64,000 bases of DNA, from contig NZ_CP125645.1 of assembly GCF_030053155.1 (NCBI RefSeq), positions 62,001 to 126,000 on the forward strand. Reading direction: 5' to 3'. The notes under the pieces were generated by a model, which saw nothing but the letters and a program-made list of their open reading frames with translations, was not told the DNA's origin and did not search any database. Below are positions 27,040 to 34,269 of the stretch, in pieces (within the stretch, counting starts at the first letter, position 1; each line of letters opens with the position of its first letter). Both the position numbers and the translations under genes were made by a program. The stretch is from Rhizobium sp. BT03. GTDB lineage: Bacteria; Pseudomonadota; Alphaproteobacteria; Rhizobiales; Rhizobiaceae.

Positions 27040-27835
27040 CAGCCACCTCCAGCATGGCTTTCACCTCGTTGAATCCATCGACCCAGAGATCGTGGAAATA
27101 GCTGGAGATGAAGGCCGTGTAGATGACGAGGATGACCATGACCGCGAAGTTCTTGATGGCCGGCAGGCTGTCGTTCAGCGGGAATTGTTTGGACGAGCGG
27201 CCGACGAAGGCCAGCGACAATTCGAGTGCGCAGGTGACGATCATGAACGGGGCGGCGAGCAATCCGGCCGCCTTGAACAGCCGGCCGAAAACACCTGATA
27301 TCATGTCGAGCGGATCGTCGGGGATAGTGGGCGCCAGCTTGAAGAGCGGCCAGAGCTCGAAGGATTTGTAGAAGATCGCAACCAGATCGATGATGCCGCC
27401 GGCGCTGACGAAAATCACCAGGGCGATCGACATCATCAGCGAACCGAGCGGCGCGGTTTCCAGCGCGTTGATCTGGTCGAACAGATTGGCGGCATTGGCG
27501 CCGCGATAGACATCGGTCATATCACCAGCCGCCTGGGCTGCCCAGAAGGGGACGCCGAGCCCCATGCCGATGAGCGCCCCGAAGCAGAGTTCCTTGATCG
27601 AAAGAGCGGCCAGATCGAACCAGGACGTATCCCCCAGCGCCAGCACCGAATAGGCGAAGGCCACGGAAGGCGCCGAGAGGCCGATTGCGAGACCGAAACG
27701 CAGGATACCGACGATGCTGAACAGCGAGAAGATCGGGAAGATCAGCAGGATGCCGAGCGCGCGGGCGGCGCCGAGCATGGCCGCGGCCGGAGCCGCGACC
27801 TCGATGCCGACGAGCGGAAGATGATCCGGCCCCAT
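27026..27835 (-). CDS. sctT: T3SS export apparatus protein SctT (FliR/YscT family)
   Basis: The 269-residue membrane protein has about six hydrophobic segments and the family patterns RALGILLIFPIFSLF near the N-terminus and KELCFGALIGMGLGVPFWAA in the middle, with AFISSYFHDL near the end. SctT builds the core export complex with SctR and SctS. It starts at ATG 27835, ten bases after the sctS stop. Confidence 0.92.
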   Translation of the reverse strand: MGPDHLPLVGIEVAAPAAAMLGAARALGILLIFPIFSLFSIVGILRFGLAIGLSAPSVAFAYSVLALGDTSWFDLAALSIKELCFGALIGMGLGVPFWAAQAAGDMTDVYRGANAANLFDQINALETAPLGSLMMSIALVIFVSAGGIIDLVAIFYKSFELWPLFKLAPTIPDDPLDMISGVFGRLFKAAGLLAAPFMIVTCALELSLAFVGRSSKQFPLNDSLPAIKNFAVMVILVIYTAFISSYFHDLWVDGFNEVKAMLEVADGQK

Positions 27836-27845
27836 CCGCCTCGCC

Positions 27846-28115
27846 TCACTGAACCATGGTCGGGAAGTCGTTGAGGATATGAACGGAATGTTCGATCAGC
27901 GGCGTTGCCAGCACCCGGCCGAACAGAAGCAGCGTGATGGAGATCACGAAAATCTTGACGATCTGGGCGATGGTCTGTTCCTGGATCTGCGTCGCCGCCT
28001 GGAAAATGGCGATGACGAGCCCGAGAAGTGCGGCCAGGCCCAGAATGGGGCCGGCCAAGGCGAAAGTCGCCATCACGGACATGCCGATTTCGGCCGCGAC
28101 CTGATCCTCACCCAT
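27846..28115 (-). CDS. sctS: T3SS export apparatus protein SctS (FliQ/YscS family)
   Basis: The 89-residue protein contains two membrane helices and the typical FliQ pattern GLVIAIFQAATQIQEQTIAQ followed by a charged turn and LLLFGRVLATPL. The normal family length and the ATG at 28115 argue against the longer in-frame extension to 28184. It forms the spiral inner-membrane pore with SctR and SctT. Confidence 0.92.
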   Translation of the reverse strand: MGEDQVAAEIGMSVMATFALAGPILGLAALLGLVIAIFQAATQIQEQTIAQIVKIFVISITLLLFGRVLATPLIEHSVHILNDFPTMVQ

Positions 28116-28180
28116 GGCGGCAAGCCTTTCCCGCGGGCGAGGCAGGCACCCGAACCAGTGCTTTCGTGAAGGCGCGATGC

Positions 28181-28834
28181 TCACTGCGCATAGGACAGCA
28201 CCAGGCCTTCCAGCAATCGCCGCCAGCCGTCGATCGAGACGAAGAGCAGCAGCTTCAGCGGCGTCGAAACCACGGTCGGGGACATCATCTGCATGCCGAG
28301 CGCCACGAGAATGGCGGAGATGGCGAAGTCGATCATCAGGAAGGGCAGATAGATCAGAAATCCGATTTCGAAGGCCCGGGTCAGTTCCGAAACGAGGAAG
28401 CTCGGCGTCAGCACGGTGATGTCGTCGGAGGCAATAGGGGTAACCGGCGCATTCGCCCAGACCTTCTGCGAGGCCTGGACGAAAAAGTCGCGGACCTCGG
28501 CATCGGAAAATTTCAGCATGAAATCCTTCAGCGGCGCCGCCACCTTGACCATGCCGTCCGCCATGCCACCGATCGTGCCGAAATCGCCGCTATGGGCAAG
28601 CAGCAATTGCCAGCTGTTTTGCAGCACCGGGTTCATGACGAAGGCCGAGAGAACGATGGCGATGGCGAAGACCAGGAGATTGGGCGGCGTCTGCTGGATG
28701 CCGATCGCATTGCGCACGATCAGCAGGACGACCGAAATCTTGGTGAAGGATGTCGCGATCACGGCAATGACCGGCAGCATCGAGATCGCCGCCATCGCCA
28801 CGAGGCTCTGGGCAAGAGGAAAACTCTGTTCCAT
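28181..28834 (-). CDS. sctR: T3SS export apparatus protein SctR (FliP/YscR family)
   Basis: The 217-residue protein has the near-invariant FliP segments ATSFTKISVVLLIVRNAIGI, QTPPNLLVFAIAIVLSAFVM, ELTRAFEIGFLIYLPFLMID and ALGMQMMSPTVVSTPLKLLL. Its ATG overlaps the sctQ stop (ATGA at 28831-28834 on the minus strand). A 65-base gap separates it from sctS, larger than between the other genes here, and no structure is evident in it. Confidence 0.95.
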   Translation of the reverse strand: MEQSFPLAQSLVAMAAISMLPVIAVIATSFTKISVVLLIVRNAIGIQQTPPNLLVFAIAIVLSAFVMNPVLQNSWQLLLAHSGDFGTIGGMADGMVKVAAPLKDFMLKFSDAEVRDFFVQASQKVWANAPVTPIASDDITVLTPSFLVSELTRAFEIGFLIYLPFLMIDFAISAILVALGMQMMSPTVVSTPLKLLLFVSIDGWRRLLEGLVLSYAQ

Positions 28835-29853
28835 CAGTCGTGCAGCACTGTCACGCGAACGGCGCTCAATCCATCCACGGAGATGATTTCTCCGCGTCCG
28901 ATGACACGGCCCTGGGCAATGATGTCGACGGCGTCCGACAATGGCCTGTCGAGGTTGAACACATAACCTTCGCCGATCGTCTCGAGCGTGCGAAGCGGAA
29001 GCTCCAGCCGTCCGGCATCGAAGACCAGCTTGATCGGGATGCTGTCGACAGGCGACGGACGCGGCTCGCCCTGCAATTCCTGATCGATGGTTTCATTCGT
29101 CATGAAATGCCTCATTGGTCCGGTTGGCGTCGACAGCAGCGGCTCGGTGAGAACAGCGCCTTTGTCCGACCGCATACAGTTTGCAAGGTAACGTTCCCCG
29201 GTGATCGCGATGACGGTCTCCGTCGTCCCCCCATCGATGACGATGCCGTCCCCCAATCGCAGGGATTTGATCTCGCCAACCGACAGCACGGCATAACCGC
29301 GGCGGATGTTGACCATTGTCGTCAGGGCATCGAGCGTGCGGCGCGGCAGGCGGCTCGCCCAGCCGACCAGCCCGGCAAGCAAGGTTTCATCGAAGCGGCC
29401 GCTCAAGGGCAGGCTCATGCCGCTCCAGCCGATTTCGAAGCCGAAATTGCCGCTGAAATCCGGCTGCGGCTCGGCGCCGATCTGCAGCAGCGACAGGCCG
29501 ATGCCGATCTTGTTCTCGATTGCCTCGAAGGCCTCGGCGAACTGATGTTCGACCACCGCCGCCTGTTCGCGCGGCGACAGTTTTTCCCAGAGGAGCAGCG
29601 GTTCCAGCCTTTCGGCCAGCAACCGCAATGCTCCGGCCGAAGCAATCAGCATCTGATCCCACTCGCCGACGCGGCAGAGAATGCCGACCGGGTCGGCGAT
29701 CCGCCCGGCTGCGATATCGGGGGACAGCGGGCGTACGGAAAGCGTCTGCTCCCGGACCGGAATTTTCCAGGCGGCGCGCATCATCGTGTCGGAGCGGGAA
29801 AAGAAGCTCTCGGCCATCGATGCGTGGGGCCATGCGGACGCTGCGATATTCAT
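28834..29853 (-). CDS. sctQ: T3SS sorting platform protein SctQ (FliN/FliM-like)
   Basis: The 339-residue soluble protein has a variable N-terminal half and a C-terminal SpoA/FliN domain (IPIKLVFDAGRLELPLRTLE, GEGYVFNLDRPLSDAVDIIA, GRVIGRGEIISVDG). A second, weaker SpoA-like segment precedes it (RRGYAVLSVGEIKSLRLGDG). SctQ forms the cytoplasmic pods with SctK and SctL. Its start overlaps the sctN stop by four bases. Some SctQ genes make a second short product from an internal start; an in-frame ATG precedes TNETIDQEL near 29103, but no clear evidence can be read. Confidence 0.88.
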   Translation of the reverse strand: MNIAASAWPHASMAESFFSRSDTMMRAAWKIPVREQTLSVRPLSPDIAAGRIADPVGILCRVGEWDQMLIASAGALRLLAERLEPLLLWEKLSPREQAAVVEHQFAEAFEAIENKIGIGLSLLQIGAEPQPDFSGNFGFEIGWSGMSLPLSGRFDETLLAGLVGWASRLPRRTLDALTTMVNIRRGYAVLSVGEIKSLRLGDGIVIDGGTTETVIAITGERYLANCMRSDKGAVLTEPLLSTPTGPMRHFMTNETIDQELQGEPRPSPVDSIPIKLVFDAGRLELPLRTLETIGEGYVFNLDRPLSDAVDIIAQGRVIGRGEIISVDGLSAVRVTVLHD

Positions 29854-31169
29854 CGGACAAGCTCCTCGAGCGCTTCGACGATCGCGCCGAACGGCTGCGG
29901 CTTGCGCTCGCCGTCAAACAGGAAGCGCTTGATAAGGCCGTGTTTGGCGACGGCCTCGTCGACGGCGGCATCGCGCCCTTGACGATATTCGCCGACGCGG
30001 ATCAGCAGTTCCACCTCGTCATAGAGGGCGAGCAGAGCGCGCAGCCTGTCGGCTGCCTGGCGATGGCTCTCGCTGACCACCGCGCTCATCGTCCGGCTTC
30101 GGCTGGCCAGCACATCGATCGCCGGAAAATTGCCCGCCCGGGCAATCTTGTCGGAGAGCACGATATGGCCGTCCAGCAGCGATCGGGTTTCTTCGGCAAT
30201 CGGATCGTCCTGCTCTTCGCCTTCGACGAGCACTGTATAGAAAGCGGTCATCGTGCCGTTTGCGCTGTTGCCGGCACGCTCGAAGATTTGCGGCAGGACG
30301 GCGAAGACGGAGGGTGGAAAGCCGCGCCGCACCGGCGGTTCGCCGGCGGCGAGCCCCACTTCGCGCAAGGCGCGGGCCATGCGGGTGACGCTGTCGATGA
30401 CGAGCAGCACATGTTTTCCCTGCTCGCGAAAATGCTCGGCGATCGCCGTTGCCGTCATCACCGCCTTGAACCGCTCCAGCGCCGGGCGATCGGATGTGGC
30501 AACCACCAGCGCCACGTTCGAGGGAGCGCCTTCCGGCATGTTGCCGGTGACGAATTCGCCGACTTCGCGTCCGCGTTCGCCCACCAGGGCGCAGACGATC
30601 ACATCGGCCTTGCTGTTGGCGACGATCTCAGACACCAGCGTCGACTTGCCGGCGCCGGGCGCGCCGAAAATACCGATGCGTTGGCCCTGCCCGCAGGTCA
30701 GCACTCCGTCCAGGGCGGCAATTCCCGAGGTAAACGGCTGCCGGATGGGGCGGCGCGACAGGGGATTGACCGGCTGGCCGTAGAGCGGCTGCAGGAAGCG
30801 CGCCTCATCGCCGGCAGGATTGGGGGAGGGACGCAGGACATTGCCGTGTGCATCGACGATCGCGCCGAGCAGGAAACTGCCGACGGAGATGGCCGGCTCT
30901 CGGCCGGTCGGGACGATTTCCGTGCGCTGGGAGATGCCGCGGGGTTCGCCGTGAAGCGAGAGAAGCGCCGTCTCGCCGTCGATGCCGACGACATCGGCAA
31001 GGCCGATGCGGCCCCTGCCCGGCTCATGCAGTTCACAAAGCTCGCCGATCCTGACCGAGGGGATGAGCGCCCGTACCAGCAGGCCCGAAACACTCTTGAC
31101 GCGGCCGCTCTGGCGCCGCACTTCCGTTTGTTCGAGTGTCCGCTCCATCCGAAGCAACGCGTCAACCAT
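29850..31169 (-). CDS. sctN: T3SS ATPase SctN
   Basis: The 439-residue ATPase is related to F1-beta and FliI. Walker A is GAPGAGKSTL (about residues 169-178), Walker B is HVLLVIDSVTRMARALREVG, and the family-specific segments ICALVGERGREVGEF and AGEPPVRRGFPPSVFAVLPQ are present, as is the regulatory region DEARFLQPLYGQPVNPLSRR. The enzyme unfolds substrates and removes chaperones at the export gate. It overlaps sctL by eight bases. Confidence 0.95.
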   Translation of the reverse strand: MVDALLRMERTLEQTEVRRQSGRVKSVSGLLVRALIPSVRIGELCELHEPGRGRIGLADVVGIDGETALLSLHGEPRGISQRTEIVPTGREPAISVGSFLLGAIVDAHGNVLRPSPNPAGDEARFLQPLYGQPVNPLSRRPIRQPFTSGIAALDGVLTCGQGQRIGIFGAPGAGKSTLVSEIVANSKADVIVCALVGERGREVGEFVTGNMPEGAPSNVALVVATSDRPALERFKAVMTATAIAEHFREQGKHVLLVIDSVTRMARALREVGLAAGEPPVRRGFPPSVFAVLPQIFERAGNSANGTMTAFYTVLVEGEEQDDPIAEETRSLLDGHIVLSDKIARAGNFPAIDVLASRSRTMSAVVSESHRQAADRLRALLALYDEVELLIRVGEYRQGRDAAVDEAVAKHGLIKRFLFDGERKPQPFGAIVEALEELVR

Positions 31170-31725
31170 GGACGAGAGCCTCGATCACGGTGGCAAGCTG
31201 GTCTTTCAAGCCGATCTGGCTTCGTCCCGCCGACGTCTCCAGGACGATCTCGCCTGGAGACATCAGCGGATCCGTTTCGACAGTGATGCGATGATCGATA
31301 TCCGCAATCGCCTGGGCGATCATGGCGGCATCCTCGGGGGCGACATGCAGGGCGATCTCCTGGGCCTCTGCGGTCTGGGATATGGCGTGGCGGACCAATC
31401 GCCTGGTGCGCTCGTCGGCCTCCATCGATCCGAGGATCAATCCGACTGATTTCAGAACCACCGCCTCGACCCAGCTGTCGAGATTGGAAATCTCCTGTTC
31501 GGCTTTTCCGAGCGAGGCGGCAAGCCGTGCGGCAGCATCACGAACGCCCTGTTCGAAGCCGTCGCGATAGCCGTTCTGGGCGGCCTGCTCGCGGGCGGCT
31601 GCAAGCGTGGCCTCGGATTGGGCGGCGTCCTGGCGGGCAGCCTCCAGAATTTGCGCCGCTTCCCTGATCTGGCCGAAACTTTCTGCCGGAATGATGCGGT
31701 CGTGGCGTGCAAATACCGAGCTCAT
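31162..31725 (-). CDS. sctL: T3SS stator protein SctL (NolV/YscL type)
   Basis: The 187-residue protein is helical in its first 100 residues (REAAQILEAARQDAAQSEAT, then NGYRDGFEQG) with a mixed C-terminal domain (ALHVAPEDAAMIAQAI, TDPLMSPGEIVLETSAGRSQ), as in SctL/FliH. The ATG at 31725 overlaps the sctK stop; the open frame extending to 32256 is a shadow of sctK. SctL binds SctN and controls its ATPase activity. Confidence 0.85.
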   Translation of the reverse strand: MSSVFARHDRIIPAESFGQIREAAQILEAARQDAAQSEATLAAAREQAAQNGYRDGFEQGVRDAAARLAASLGKAEQEISNLDSWVEAVVLKSVGLILGSMEADERTRRLVRHAISQTAEAQEIALHVAPEDAAMIAQAIADIDHRITVETDPLMSPGEIVLETSAGRSQIGLKDQLATVIEALVHG

Positions 31726-32351
31726 CGTCCGGCGCCTTCCTGTAAGGAGGCAACTTCCTCGACGGCCGCCGCCGCCAGGGCAAGCGCCGGGCCCTTCAGG
31801 AGGGAAGCCGAACCGTTTCCGGCCATATTGCGCCAGCCTGCCGACCGCCAGGCCGCGGAGATCCGGTATTCCTCTGCCAAAAGCGCCAGCATCGACCAGC
31901 CATCGGCCTCGACGACATGCCTGGCCTGTTCGCTCAACAGATCGAGCGGCGGCGTTGCCGCGGAAAGATGGGTGTGGCCGAGAGCGAATGCGACCGCTTC
32001 CTCGCCGTAGGCAGCCCGGAGTTTCGCAAGGGTCGGGCGATCGACTGCAGGGCAGAAGGCCGCGAGATGATAGGCGAGGCCCGCCCGGATCGCTGCCTTT
32101 GCGCGTCCGTCTGGGCTCGTAGACATCAGGCGGCGGGCGGTGTCGGGAAATGTGGCGGGATCGCCATGGGCTTCGGCGATCTCCGTGAAAAGCCGCCGAT
32201 GCAGCCGCGGCGACAGGATAGCCCCATCGGCCAGGAGCGGCGCGGTCCCATCCCATCGGGCGGCCGTCAGCATATCCGCGGAGAGCAGCGCCGCCTTGCG
32301 GACCTTTGCCGCATTCGAGATCGCCTCGCCGTCGGACCGCGGCGCGCGCAT
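31722..32351 (-). CDS. sctK: T3SS sorting platform protein SctK (NolU-like)
   Basis: The 209-residue protein, about the length of NolU, lies in the expected place between sctJ and sctL. It is mostly helical and Ala-rich with no membrane segment (KAAIRAGLAYHLAAFCPAVD; LLSEQARHVVEADGWSMLAL). SctK proteins dock the SctL-SctQ pods onto SctD. Sequence conservation in this family is low, so gene order carries much of the weight. ATG 32351 is preferred over an upstream in-frame ATG at 32393 that would overlap the sctJ coding end. Confidence 0.75.
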   Translation of the reverse strand: MRAPRSDGEAISNAAKVRKAALLSADMLTAARWDGTAPLLADGAILSPRLHRRLFTEIAEAHGDPATFPDTARRLMSTSPDGRAKAAIRAGLAYHLAAFCPAVDRPTLAKLRAAYGEEAVAFALGHTHLSAATPPLDLLSEQARHVVEADGWSMLALLAEEYRISAAWRSAGWRNMAGNGSASLLKGPALALAAAAVEEVASLQEGAGR

Positions 32352-32353
32352 GC

Positions 32354-33184
32354 TCAGCGCTCCTTCCGCTGCGGCAATAGCAGCAGCAGGCATGCCCCGA
32401 TGGCGAAGATGATTGCGCCGATCACGGCCAGATTGGCGGCCTTGAAAGCCGAGAGAGTGCTTTGCACGATCGAGAATGGCGCTGCGGCAGGTGCCGGCGT
32501 TGCGGTTACCGCCGGGGCGGGCGCTGCCGCTGCCACCGGAGCCGCCGGCGCGCCGACCTCCGACCAGGGGCTGACCACCACCGAGACATCCTCATAGGAG
32601 AGGTCGCGGATGCTGTTGACCAGAACGGATCGGCTTTTCATGTCGATCTCGTTGAGATTGGCGCCGGGGCGATATTGCAGCACGGCCGCCGCCCTCGCCT
32701 TCTCCTTGATGAGCCCGCGGCCGTTCTCCTCCGGCAACACCACATGGACGCGCGCCGTCGCCACGCCGTCGAGCCCGGAGAGCGTTTCGGCAAGCTGCTG
32801 CTCGATGGCGTAGCTCATCCGGGCTTTCTGTTCGTAGGGCGTCACGAGGAAGCCGTTGCCGGGAAAGAGTTCGGCGACATTGCCGAACGACTGGCGCGGC
32901 AGACCGGCGCCGGCCAAAAGCTCGATCGCCCGGGCATGGTCGGCCGATTCAGCGGCGATCGCATAAGTCCCGCCCTTTTCGCTCTTCATCGTGACGGAGA
33001 TGCCGGCGCGTTCCAGCAAGACCTGCGCATCCAACGCATCGCGTTGGTCGAGGCCCGTCAGCACGTCCTGGCTGCAGGCGGCGAGGAACAGACAGAGGGC
33101 GAGCATGGCGGTCTTCGAAAGGACTTTGCGCGCGGGCGAAGAGATCGATGATCTCGAATGGGCCGATGTGGTCATGATGCTCAC
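32354..33184 (-). CDS. sctJ: T3SS inner ring lipoprotein SctJ (NolT/YscJ)
   Basis: The 276-residue protein has a lipobox LAAC with Cys at about residue 37, then the YscJ domains (DVLTGLDQRDALDAQVLLER; GLDGVATARVHVVLPEENGR; LVNSIRDLSYEDVSVVVSPW), a Pro/Ala-rich linker and a C-terminal membrane anchor (LAVIGAIIFAIGACLLLLLP). The Arg-Val-His-Val motif is conserved in all SctJ proteins. The start is GTG 33184 overlapping the sctI stop, or ATG 33175. It forms the inner-membrane ring with SctD. Confidence 0.93.
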   Translation of the reverse strand: MSIMTTSAHSRSSISSPARKVLSKTAMLALCLFLAACSQDVLTGLDQRDALDAQVLLERAGISVTMKSEKGGTYAIAAESADHARAIELLAGAGLPRQSFGNVAELFPGNGFLVTPYEQKARMSYAIEQQLAETLSGLDGVATARVHVVLPEENGRGLIKEKARAAAVLQYRPGANLNEIDMKSRSVLVNSIRDLSYEDVSVVVSPWSEVGAPAAPVAAAAPAPAVTATPAPAAAPFSIVQSTLSAFKAANLAVIGAIIFAIGACLLLLLPQRKER

Positions 33185-33657
33185 TGGCCCTGCGTCAACC
33201 GTTTGGACGACGACATCACCGACTGGGTGAGCGACGACAGCAGCGTCGTGCCGGTCGCGAATTGCTGCGATTTCTCCAGCCGGTCGATCGATGTGGCGAT
33301 GTCTTCGATCTTCGGGCCGCTGTGAGCCTTGTCGGTGGCAAATCGCACCAGCGGCGTTTCCGGCTGGCCGCCTGCGGCCACGGGCATGAAGAATGCCGAC
33401 AACCGGTCGAGAATGCTGGAGGGCCGCGTATTGCCTTCCGGCGAATAGGAAGGCGGGACGGCGTCGGATTCAGGCGCGATCTTGCGGCCCTGGCTATTGG
33501 GAATGGATGCGAGTTCGGTTGGCCGAAGGCCGGCGAAATCCGCCGGCTGCAGCCCGATCCGCTCCGCCACGATTTCCGAGGTCTTCAGGACATTGCCTGT
33601 CGATACGCCATCGACGGGCGGCGTGAAGGCGCGGCCGGAAAGTTCTTCTCCACTCAT
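33181..33657 (-). CDS. sctI: T3SS inner rod protein candidate SctI (NolB-like)
   Basis: The 158-residue soluble protein lies directly before sctJ, the place of nolB in rhizobial T3SS operons. The last 35 residues (DRLEKSQQFATGTTLLSSLT and QSVMSSSKRLTQGQ) have the amphipathic helix and terminal small-polar tail seen in SctI inner rod proteins, which polymerise below the needle. The N-terminal part is Pro- and Ser-rich and probably unstructured. No signal peptide. Confidence 0.7.
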   Translation of the reverse strand: MSGEELSGRAFTPPVDGVSTGNVLKTSEIVAERIGLQPADFAGLRPTELASIPNSQGRKIAPESDAVPPSYSPEGNTRPSSILDRLSAFFMPVAAGGQPETPLVRFATDKAHSGPKIEDIATSIDRLEKSQQFATGTTLLSSLTQSVMSSSKRLTQGQ

Positions 33658-33707
33658 TGCAATTCCTCAACTCGGTACACGTCAACTGCAAACGATGAAC
33701 GGGAACG

Positions 33708-33965
33708 CTACTCGTCGCTGCCTTCGTCGATCGCCTCCTTGGCGAAATTGAAAAGCGAATTGTTCAGCATCAGGGTGTTGGAAATCATGCCCGGCAGAAA
33801 CGCATCCACGGCAGCGGAGAGAACCTCGCTCTCGCTGTTCGGATCGACCTTTTTCGTCGTGCTGCCGGTCGTGCTCGTGGAACCCGTCTTATCAGTTGTC
33901 AGCTCCACCGAGACAGGGTTCGCAGGCGTCAGGTTCAGGTCGGAATTCACTGCATCTACGGCCAT
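33708..33965 (-). CDS. Small Ser/Thr-rich protein, first gene of the T3SS operon
   Basis: This 85-residue acidic protein has an unstructured Thr/Ser-rich first half (ELTTDKTGSTSTTGSTTKK) and a hydrophobic-helical second half (LSAAVDAFLPGMISNTLMLN, then NSLFNFAKEAIDEG). It is 50 bases upstream of sctI and probably the promoter-proximal gene of the 33965-26242 operon. Small size, no signal peptide and a composition like exported filament or early substrates suggest it is secreted or assembled by the T3SS. I do not recognise the family; needle subunit or co-chaperone are both possible. Confidence 0.6.
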   Translation of the reverse strand: MAVDAVNSDLNLTPANPVSVELTTDKTGSTSTTGSTTKKVDPNSESEVLSAAVDAFLPGMISNTLMLNNSLFNFAKEAIDEGSDE

Positions 33966-34193
33966 ATGAGCACTTCCATCAAGGAGTTATCAAAATGAAT
34001 GCATGATTTGATATGGATAAAAAAACGGCTGGTCAATTGTTTAAACTTAACCGATGGTTAATTTTCAGATGGCACAGTCTGCTTTGACAATTTTATCGGC
34101 TATTATATTATAGTTTAACGATTTTTATCCATAAAACGCAGCCAATATCCAGATTGCGCATAAAATTTATACTTCGATTACTGTCACGTAATG
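33966..34193. promoter_or_regulatory. AT-rich promoter region with a perfect hyphenated palindrome
   Basis: The region upstream of the T3SS structural operon is strongly AT-rich. It contains TTAACC-GAT-GGTTAA (34047-34061), a perfect 6-3-6 palindrome about 85 bases before the small gene's ATG, a plausible regulator site. No TtsI-type box was recognised. Confidence 0.45.
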
Positions 34194-34234
34194 TTCACAA
34201 GCCCGGCCGGCGTCGAGCCGGCCGGGCTTGTGAA
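34194..34234 (-). terminator. Very stable 18-bp hairpin after translocator gene 1
   Basis: TTCACAAGCCCGGCCGGC (34194-34211) and its exact complement (34217-34234) form an 18-bp perfect stem with a 5-base loop, 35 bases beyond the stop of the 947-residue gene. No T-run follows on the minus strand, so it may work with Rho or as an mRNA end-protector. Confidence 0.7.
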
Positions 34235-34269
34235 TACCCAGATATTTGGTGGTGTGAAAGCGTCCCGGA

